Source: Thermoplasmatales archaeon (lineage in GTDB: Archaea > Thermoplasmatota > Thermoplasmata > Thermoplasmatales > GCA-001856825). Taken from it: a stretch of DNA of 64,000 nucleotides. Numbering within the stretch: position 1 is the stretch's first letter; every line of letters starts with the position of its first letter. The stretch is from positions 1 to 64,000 of the forward strand of contig JAJSLL010000007.1 in the NCBI GenBank assembly GCA_026127935.1, written 5' to 3'. Below the pieces are notes generated by a model. It was not told the origin of the DNA. It saw only the letters and a program-made list of their open reading frames with translations, and ran no database searches. Below are positions 57,809 through 64,000 of this stretch, piece by piece. The position numbers and the translations under genes are program-made.

Positions 57809-60805
57809 TCATTTTAGTCCCTTAATCGGTTGTGCTGAAATCTTCTCAGGGTTTGCTATCACTTCGGCGAAAGCTGCTGCCTGAGATCTGGTGCTCATAT
57901 AGAGGACTCTCCTCTCATAGCATGCTCGTCTCATCAGTTTACCATCAGCTTCTGATTTATAGTTTTCAGACAATATGTTGATGACCCCTGAGATGTTTCC
58001 GAGCTTTAGCATGTCTAAGGCATTTTGACTGCCTTCAAAAATCTTCTTTATTTTCACTGTATTTATGCCATATTTTGTCAATCTGTCGTGTGTCCCTTCT
58101 GTGCTATAGATGACCTTCCCCGAATCATTAATAATTTTAATGATTCCTAAATATTCGTTGATCCGTTTGGACGTAATTGATACGATTACTCCCTCCTTGG
58201 AAATGTCGTAACCGGCCGCTCTGTAGCCGTTGAATAGCGCATGTTTCAGGTCCTTCCCTATTCCAATAACTTCACCGGTGCTCTTCATCTCAGGACCCAG
58301 AACAACGTCTGACCCCTTGAGTTTGTCAAACGGAAAAATGGGTACCTTCACTCCTATGAGTTCCGTTCCCCCTGAGTTTTCATATATCTTTCCACCGAAC
58401 AATACGTCTACAGAAAGCTCAGATAGATTTACCCCAGAAATCTTGGAGACAAAGGGGAATGTTCTCGAAGACCTCGGGTTGATCTCTATGATGTGAACGA
58501 CGTTGTCCTTGATGGCAAACTGGATGTTTATTGGACCGACGATATTGAGCCTCTTGCAGATCAGTTTCGTATACTCTTTCATGGTTTCCCGGATGTGATT
58601 CGCAATGTTTATTGAGGGGAATATGCTAATCGAATCTCCGGAATGGATTCCGGCCTCTTCTATGTGCTCTATGATCCCGGGTATCATGACTCTCTCTCCA
58701 TCTGAGACTCCGTCGATCTCAGCTTCGATCGAATTTTCTAGATACTTCTCCACCAGAAATTCCCTGACAAACCGGCCGTGAAACTTCAGATATTCTTCCG
58801 CTTCTTCCTGAGATTTCAAAATGGCCATGTGCGCCCCGGATATGGTATAGGAAGGTCTAACGATAACGGGGAACGAGAGCTTCTTCACTGCTTCCGTGAA
58901 CGAGTCTAAAGAAGCAAAATTGTATTCTGGATAGGGGATGTTCATTTCCTTCATCAGTTCCGCGAACTTTTCCCTAGTTTCCAGGGTATCTATTGAATCC
59001 ACGCTCGTGCCCAATATTTGGATTCTGGTTCCAAATTCCTGCTGAATTCTCTTGAGGATATTGATCGGTCTCTGACCACCAAACCACGGCACGAGATATT
59101 TAGCGGTGGAGTTCTGGATGACGTTTCTTACCGTCTCAAAGTCGACGGGGTCAAAGATGAGAAAGTCGCTCTCGTCAAAGTCTGTAGATACAGTCTCGGG
59201 ATTGTCGTTCACCATTATTACCTTGTACCCTTTCTTCCTCAGACTGTTTGAGACGTGCACGCAGCTGTAGTCAAATTCTATACCTTGTCCAATTGTTATC
59301 GGACCTCCACCCAGAACAATCACATCTCCCTGGATCTTTTTACCCGGGTTGGAAGAGTAGTAGTAAGGAGTTTTAACGTCAAATTCTCCCGCACAGGTAT
59401 CGACTATCGAGAATCCTGCTGAAGAGTTTTCTTCCTCGAACGCAGTTATCAGTTCGCTGACGAATAATTTGTTCCAACCGGTGATAGAAGATATTTTTTC
59501 CAGATCGTAACCGTGCTTGTGTGCTTCCATTATTTGAGGTTCCCTTTCCGGATTCGGAATGGCCAGGAGCGTTTCATCAAAATTCACTCTCTTGTGGAGC
59601 ATCCCCGTTGATCTCAGAGATTTTCTGAATGCTTCTGAAAGAGTCTTGCCTATGCTCATGGCCTCTCCCGTGCTCTTCATCTGAGTTCCGAGCTTGAAGT
59701 CTTCCTCTGGAAATTTTTCAACAGGCCAGACCGGGCACTTGACTACCACATAATCTATCGCAGGCTCTCTTGCGGCATTGGTCTCTCCGGTTACGGTGTT
59801 CTCGATCTCTGTCAGCTTCCTTCCCAGCGATATGAGCGCCGCGACCCTTGCTATTGGATACCCTGTCGCTTTCGATGCGAGGGCAGATGACCTTGACAAT
59901 CTGGGGTTTACCTCAATCACATAATACTCCCCCGTTCCGTTGTTGAATGCGAATTGTACGTTGCAAGCACCAACGATGTTGAGATTTTCCGCAATCTTGA
60001 GTGCGGAGTTTCTGATCTTCTGATAATTGAAATCGTTGAGCGTCAGGAACGGTGTTACTACTATACTGTCTCCGGTGTGCACCCCCATCGGGTCAACGTT
60101 TTCCATTGTACAGACGGCTATCTTATTCCCGACGGAATCTCTTACAACTTCTACCTCGAGTTCGTTCCATCCGATCACCGACTTTTCTATCAGGATTGAA
60201 CCAACCTCGGAGAGAAACAGGCCCTGTTCAACGATCGACCTGAGCTCCTCTACGTTCCGTGCAATTCCTCCTCCCGACCCTCCCAGAGTGAATGAGGGCC
60301 TGACAACTATTGGGAAACCAATCTGTTTTGAGTACTTTATAGAGTCCTGAAGGGTTGAACAGTAGAATGATTCGAGAACTGGTTCTCCGATTTCCTGCAT
60401 TTTTTCTTTGAATTTGAGTCTGTCCTCCGACACATTCACAACGTCCGGCTGAGTTCCCAGTATTCTCACATTCCTTGACGATAGGACGTTCGATTTCCAG
60501 AGTTCTACCAGTAGGTTGAGGCCAGTCTGTCCTCCGAAAGTACCAAGGATCGCGTCTGGTCTTTCATCATCTATGAGTTGGGTGATGCTCTCAAGGTTTA
60601 GTGGGATCATCTTTGGCCTGATTCCTTCCCTCCGGTCCGTTTGGATTGTCGCAGGATTGGAATTTGCAACTACAACTTCAATTCCCTCCTTCACCATTGC
60701 CTTTATTGCCTGGTTGCCCGAGTAATCAAACTCGGCAGACTGCCCGATAACTATAGGTCCCGAACCTATGATGAGTATCTTCCTCGGGAGAGATTCAATG
60801 CTCAC
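57809..60805 (-). CDS. carB: Carbamoyl-phosphate synthase large subunit
   Basis: This 998-residue protein has the two ATP-grasp halves: GSGPIVIGQSAEFDYSGNQA and VVRPSFTLGGSGGGIARN in the first, GGGPITIGQGIEFDYSCVH and VRPSYTISGAHMAI in the second, and an MGS-like regulatory domain at the end (VIYSTEGTHDRLTKYGINTVKI). E. coli CarB has 1,073 residues, so some connecting or terminal segments are trimmed here. It makes carbamoyl phosphate for pyrimidines and arginine from bicarbonate, ATP and glutamine-derived ammonia. Starts with GTG overlapping the carA stop by eleven bases. Confidence 0.96.
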   Translation of the reverse strand: MSIESLPRKILIIGSGPIVIGQSAEFDYSGNQAIKAMVKEGIEVVVANSNPATIQTDRREGIRPKMIPLNLESITQLIDDERPDAILGTFGGQTGLNLLVELWKSNVLSSRNVRILGTQPDVVNVSEDRLKFKEKMQEIGEPVLESFYCSTLQDSIKYSKQIGFPIVVRPSFTLGGSGGGIARNVEELRSIVEQGLFLSEVGSILIEKSVIGWNELEVEVVRDSVGNKIAVCTMENVDPMGVHTGDSIVVTPFLTLNDFNYQKIRNSALKIAENLNIVGACNVQFAFNNGTGEYYVIEVNPRLSRSSALASKATGYPIARVAALISLGRKLTEIENTVTGETNAAREPAIDYVVVKCPVWPVEKFPEEDFKLGTQMKSTGEAMSIGKTLSEAFRKSLRSTGMLHKRVNFDETLLAIPNPEREPQIMEAHKHGYDLEKISSITGWNKLFVSELITAFEEENSSAGFSIVDTCAGEFDVKTPYYYSSNPGKKIQGDVIVLGGGPITIGQGIEFDYSCVHVSNSLRKKGYKVIMVNDNPETVSTDFDESDFLIFDPVDFETVRNVIQNSTAKYLVPWFGGQRPINILKRIQQEFGTRIQILGTSVDSIDTLETREKFAELMKEMNIPYPEYNFASLDSFTEAVKKLSFPVIVRPSYTISGAHMAILKSQEEAEEYLKFHGRFVREFLVEKYLENSIEAEIDGVSDGERVMIPGIIEHIEEAGIHSGDSISIFPSINIANHIRETMKEYTKLICKRLNIVGPINIQFAIKDNVVHIIEINPRSSRTFPFVSKISGVNLSELSVDVLFGGKIYENSGGTELIGVKVPIFPFDKLKGSDVVLGPEMKSTGEVIGIGKDLKHALFNGYRAAGYDISKEGVIVSITSKRINEYLGIIKIINDSGKVIYSTEGTHDRLTKYGINTVKIKKIFEGSQNALDMLKLGNISGVINILSENYKSEADGKLMRRACYERRVLYMSTRSQAAAFAEVIANPEKISAQPIKGLK

Positions 60806-61790
60806 GCATCATCCTCCGGAATTCCTCGAAGACCCCAAGCTCGTCTGTGGGTCCTGGTCCTCCCTCCGGATGAAACTGTGAGGTCAGGAAGTTCTTTCCT
60901 TCGAGGCCTTCGTTAGTTCCATCATTCAGGGACCTGTATCTCTCTCTCACTCCCTCTTGCTTATCATAAACAACCGTGAATCCATGATTGTGGGTGGTGA
61001 TACCTATCCTGCCGGAGAAAATATCTTCGACAGGATGGTTTATGCTCCTGTGCCCAAACTTCATCTTCTCTGTCTTCAGCCCCACCGAGAGTGAAATCAG
61101 TTGATGCCCCAGACAGATTCCAAGTGTTGGCTTCTTACCTATGACGTCCTTCAACGACCTCACCATCTCATTGAGATCACTGAATTCTGGATCACCCGGT
61201 CCGTTGGAAACTATCACTCCATCCACTTTTTCAATCTGCCGTGGATTAAACTGATCGTAAGGAATTATTGAAACCGAGTAGTCCCCGAGGAATTTCAGGA
61301 TGTTTCTCTTGAACCCGAGGTCAATCAGCAATAACTCCCCTTCTTTTCGAACGGCGTCCTCAATAGTTTCATCAATAAGATTTGAACTGTAAGGATTTAT
61401 GAATCTGTTTTCAGAGAATGAACCCAGCTTGTTACCGTTGACCCGGATGAAATCTACAATCTTCCTCGTTTCCTTAGTTATTATTCCTGGAACTCCAAAC
61501 TTTTCCAGGTATGAAGAAAATTCCTCCTTGAGGATTTCGGGAATGTGGTTTACCACGACTCCTCTGACCCTAGGGCGTCCACTCTCACCTTCTTCTCCAA
61601 CCCCGTATGAACCGATGAATGGGAATGAGAATACGAGTATCTGACCCGAGTAGCTGGGGTCCGTTATTGACTTAAGATAACCGGAAGGTGAGGTGTTAAA
61701 AACAAGCTCTCCCTGAGAAACAACGTCCCTGCCAATGGATTCCCCCTCAAACACACCCAACCCATCAACGTATAGCTTACCTAATCTCAC
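60795..61790 (-). CDS. carA: Carbamoyl-phosphate synthase small subunit (glutaminase)
   Basis: This 331-residue protein has the CarA N-terminal domain (GELVFNTSPSGYLKSITDPSYSGQILVFSFP) and a class I glutamine amidotransferase domain with GVIVSNGPGDPE, LGICLGHQLISLSVG (nucleophile Cys in CLGH), RSINHPV and TSQFHPEGGPGPTDE (His/Glu of the triad). It supplies ammonia to CarB. GTG start at 61790. It leads the carAB unit. Confidence 0.96.
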   Translation of the reverse strand: MRLGKLYVDGLGVFEGESIGRDVVSQGELVFNTSPSGYLKSITDPSYSGQILVFSFPFIGSYGVGEEGESGRPRVRGVVVNHIPEILKEEFSSYLEKFGVPGIITKETRKIVDFIRVNGNKLGSFSENRFINPYSSNLIDETIEDAVRKEGELLLIDLGFKRNILKFLGDYSVSIIPYDQFNPRQIEKVDGVIVSNGPGDPEFSDLNEMVRSLKDVIGKKPTLGICLGHQLISLSVGLKTEKMKFGHRSINHPVEDIFSGRIGITTHNHGFTVVYDKQEGVRERYRSLNDGTNEGLEGKNFLTSQFHPEGGPGPTDELGVFEEFRRMMREH

Positions 61791-61868
61791 TCTGACCTTT
61801 AGCGTATAGTGACTCTGAATAAAAATTTAAGGGTAAGAAAGAAGAGAATCATGAGTATCAAACTGATA

Positions 61869-63179
61869 CTACGTTTGCTCAGGTATGTATCTAAATTTTC
61901 TGAACTCCTTGAGTGATAAGAGTAAGATCCCTATTATCAAAAGACCAATTCCCGAAACCGTAAAGTCGAATACTATTCCATTGGATTGAATGAGGAGCCC
62001 GCCAACTGCTAAACCTGCCGGAATTGCTGCAAAGGAGCCAACCGAATCAATACTCAATACTCGCGCTAGCAACTCTGTTGGAACGGTTGCCTGAACGGTG
62101 GCAAAATAAGTAGTATTGAGTAGACCGAACATTGACCCTGCAACAGCTCCCGTCGCTAGTGAAAGATAGATATTGTTTGAATAACCCATCAGAATGATTA
62201 CTCCACCAGCAACTAGTATTGTGATGGAAATCAACGGGCCCGCAAACCTGCTCCCATTCACCCGTCCCACAAGAAGGGCACCTATGGCCATTCCGGCTCC
62301 AATTGCTGCCACAAGAAAACCAAATGCAGAAGAACTTGAACCGAACTTTACTGCAGCATAAACTACAAAGAACTGATAGAACATGCTCCCGAAAAAATTC
62401 GCAGGGAGACCTCCTATAAGCGTCCCTTCCAATAAAGGAATATTAGCCTTCATGTATGCAATGCCTTCCCGCAAGTCACTTGAGAAGGAGTTTGGCGCGA
62501 GTTGCTCCTTGGAAGTTCTACTCTTGAATTCTCCAGCAATCTGGAATAGGAAGATGGCAGAAATAGCGTATGTCATTGAGTTGACCCCCAACCCCCAGAC
62601 TCCTCCGAGATATGCGACAATCAGTCCACCTGCTGCCGCCCCAACTGATTGAAAAACACTGAAAGATCCCTGTAGCATACCATTACCATTCTCCAGACTT
62701 TCTTTGCCGATCAACATGGGAAGTAATGCCTGACTGGCAGGTTGGAATAGAGTTGAGAACGAGTAAACTATGACCATGACCGACAGTATAAGTGAGAAGG
62801 AAAATCCTATGAAATAAAGGAAGAGGGCAAGGAATGCCATGGATATCGTTCTGACCACGTCTGATGTTACCATCAGGAGTTTCCTGTCATATCTGTCCGC
62901 TATAACTCCTGCAAGCAGTCCCAATATTATTCCAGGGATCACACCTGCCATCCCGAGATAGGCTATGTAGTATGCATTGTGAGTCACGTGGTATACGATA
63001 TAACTGACTGCTACTGTCGAAACCGATCCTCCGAATGCAGCAACGGTAGTTGAGGCGAATAGATTTCTGAATCCCTTACCCAGCGGTGTTCGTTTAGTTT
63101 TGGTTGATGTTTCTCCACCAAAATTCCCTTCAGATTTTGTCATTTTATCGTTCCATGTTGACCGTTCATCGTTCTTCAA
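61869..63179 (-). CDS. MFS transporter (12 membrane segments)
   Basis: This 436-residue protein is a major facilitator: a cytoplasmic N-terminus of about 35 residues, then FRNLFASTTVAAFGGSVSTVAVSYIVYHVT, GLLAGVIADRYDRKLLMVTSD (the MFS A motif between helices 2 and 3) and LLGSKESLENGNGMLQGSFSVFQSVGAAAGGLIVA-like MFS_3 features. It resembles MFS_3-type drug exporters. The start is TTG at 63179, overlapping the preceding gene by four bases. Substrate is unknown; its coupling to a bactofilin-like gene is unusual. Confidence 0.85.
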   Translation of the reverse strand: MKNDERSTWNDKMTKSEGNFGGETSTKTKRTPLGKGFRNLFASTTVAAFGGSVSTVAVSYIVYHVTHNAYYIAYLGMAGVIPGIILGLLAGVIADRYDRKLLMVTSDVVRTISMAFLALFLYFIGFSFSLILSVMVIVYSFSTLFQPASQALLPMLIGKESLENGNGMLQGSFSVFQSVGAAAGGLIVAYLGGVWGLGVNSMTYAISAIFLFQIAGEFKSRTSKEQLAPNSFSSDLREGIAYMKANIPLLEGTLIGGLPANFFGSMFYQFFVVYAAVKFGSSSSAFGFLVAAIGAGMAIGALLVGRVNGSRFAGPLISITILVAGGVIILMGYSNNIYLSLATGAVAGSMFGLLNTTYFATVQATVPTELLARVLSIDSVGSFAAIPAGLAVGGLLIQSNGIVFDFTVSGIGLLIIGILLLSLKEFRKFRYIPEQT

Positions 63180-63817
63180 TTTGGTATGTTTCTCGATAGC
63201 TTCTCTATCTTGGTCACTCTTCCAACGTTAGCATTGGGAGAGATTTTTGCGACCTTCACATACCTTATTTCCTTGATATCTGAATATTTCTCAACGTTGA
63301 TCACATTGCATTCAATTGTACCACAGTCTGTGTCTTTCTCTATATTCACACTATCGGCAAATATATCCTCAACCTCTCCCCCCTTCTCTATGTTTATCGT
63401 CCTGCAAATTATCGTCCCCTTTATTCTTGAGTCTTTGTCTATTTCAATTTCTTGGGCCCTTATTTCCATTGCACTCATTTTTCCAGACAGCTCTATTCTG
63501 GTAGCTTCGATATTTTCCGCTGCAATTTTACCTGAAACTTCTATCTTCCCTGATTTCAATCCGCTCCCAATTTCCGCAGCCCCACTTATTTCGAGATCTT
63601 TACACTCGAGAGATTCTCCAATTTTCAGGCTGCCGCTGACTTTGATCGAGTCCACCTTGACTTGGCCAGAAATCTTCCCGGACCCACTTATCTCAAGACT
63701 TTTCCCTTCCGCACTTCCATCTATATTCAAGGAGCCCGACAGATCTATTCTCTTGAACTTCACAGGGCCGGTAAATCTCAAAGAACCTCCTATTGAGAGA
63801 TCTTCTATCTCCTGCAT
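63176..63817 (-). CDS. Bactofilin-like beta-solenoid repeat protein
   Basis: This 213-residue protein is made almost wholly of short repeats: GGSLRFTGPVKFKRIDLSGSLNIDGSAEGKSLEISGSGKISGQVKVDSIKVSGSLKIG and so on, with a hydrophobic residue/Gly spacing every 5-6 residues, the pattern of bactofilin (polymer-forming cytoskeletal) solenoids. There is no signal or membrane segment. Bactofilins form filaments in bacteria; archaeal versions are little known. The end (VGRVTKIEKLSRNIPN) is a short charged tail. It overlaps the MFS gene by four bases and is divergent from a wHTH gene. Confidence 0.75.
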   Translation of the reverse strand: MQEIEDLSIGGSLRFTGPVKFKRIDLSGSLNIDGSAEGKSLEISGSGKISGQVKVDSIKVSGSLKIGESLECKDLEISGAAEIGSGLKSGKIEVSGKIAAENIEATRIELSGKMSAMEIRAQEIEIDKDSRIKGTIICRTINIEKGGEVEDIFADSVNIEKDTDCGTIECNVINVEKYSDIKEIRYVKVAKISPNANVGRVTKIEKLSRNIPN

Positions 63818-63868
63818 GACTTTTGATTTAGCCGATATTTATAAGTATAACTCACAACTTGTTAGTTA

Positions 63869-64000
63869 ATGAACAGATGCAGACACGATATCATTGACGA
63901 TATGTTGAAGGCTCTTTCAATTGATGCAAAGAGAGTCACAGACCTGTGTTTTGCAAGTAATGTTCCTGTCGATAGGGGAATATTAATTCTCTCAAAGATG
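63869..64000 (+). CDS. Winged-helix regulator, 5' part (continues beyond window)
   Basis: ATG 63869 opens a frame of 44 codons to the window end: MNRCRHDIIDDMLKALSIDAKR, then VTDLCFASNVPVDRGILILSKM. The R-x-R-x-D-I-I-x-x-x-L start is typical of archaeal predicted winged-helix regulators (COG3432-like). A TATA-like GATATTTATAAG lies about 26 bases upstream. It is divergent from the bactofilin-like/MFS operon, so it may regulate it. The rest is outside the window. Confidence 0.65.
   Translation, partial: MNRCRHDIIDDMLKALSIDAKRVTDLCFASNVPVDRGILILSKM

Noticed and set aside
1-64000. CRISPR array or rRNA genes
   Set aside because: No regularly spaced identical repeats and no rRNA-like conserved stretches were noticed.

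Overview
The window comes from a heterotrophic archaeon, most likely of the Thermoplasmatales (acidophilic Thermoplasmatota). The evidence is: an archaeal uS15 beginning MARMHTRKRG; RibL-type FAD synthase; archaeal phosphopantothenate synthetase; MptA GTP cyclohydrolase; geranylgeranyl reductase for ether lipids; an Lhr-type helicase and the end of a Hef-type helicase; a two-gene transketolase; an AsnRS-derived asparagine synthetase; and TATA boxes about 26 bases before many start codons, as in leaderless archaeal transcripts. The species cannot be named from this sequence alone. No rRNA or CRISPR array was seen. One tRNA gene, tRNA-Arg(CCT), is present.

Layout. 1-5.1 kb: DNA repair and hydrolases (Hef helicase end, OtsB-like phosphatase, UdgB, M61 peptidase, YcaQ-like glycosylase). 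5.2-7.9 kb: a tight three-gene operon of an uncharacterised protein, an SPFH protein with three zinc ribbons and a second zinc-ribbon protein, the best candidate here for an undescribed membrane-associated module. 8-12.5 kb: malic enzyme, GNAT, TSUP exporter with DUF1634 partner, RHH-like protein, alpha/beta hydrolase. 12.5-15.2 kb: accessory island with a DDE transposase plus DUF2080 protein and a broken G1-type acid peptidase gene. 15.4-23.4 kb: core genes, including a 19-residue acidic micro-ORF in front of a RimI-like acetyltransferase, cofactor genes, RecJ-like/uS15, lipid reductase, and an Lrp regulator divergent from asparagine synthetase. 23.5-32.6 kb: secreted protein and a large dipeptide/oligopeptide ABC operon whose ATPases carry big insertions and whose anchored binding protein has a PKD-like domain.

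32.9-45 kb: FNR-like reductase, Lhr helicase, MptA, a pentose-phosphate operon (two transketolase subunits, transaldolase, DHH-like protein), a DtxR-type regulator, citrate synthase and malate dehydrogenase facing each other and sharing an 11-base motif at their starts, tRNA-Arg and a GNAT. 45-50.3 kb: Kef-type antiporter, a decayed RimJ/RimL gene, a DUF218 protein, and a PadR-controlled DrrAB-like exporter with a palindromic operator. 50.3-55.7 kb: GH15 glucoamylase/trehalase, an Hsp20-ArsR pair resembling the Phr heat-shock arrangement, a membrane-anchored protein, PduO-type adenosyltransferase, cupin. 55.7-64 kb: dsrE-tusA-sqr sulfur operon, carAB, MFS transporter with a bactofilin-like repeat protein, and the start of a winged-helix gene.

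Together the genes suggest a peptide-scavenging organism with a TCA-linked metabolism (citrate synthase, MDH, malic enzyme), sulfide handling, trehalose-related enzymes and limited mobile DNA. All function calls rest on reading motifs by eye; no database search was run.
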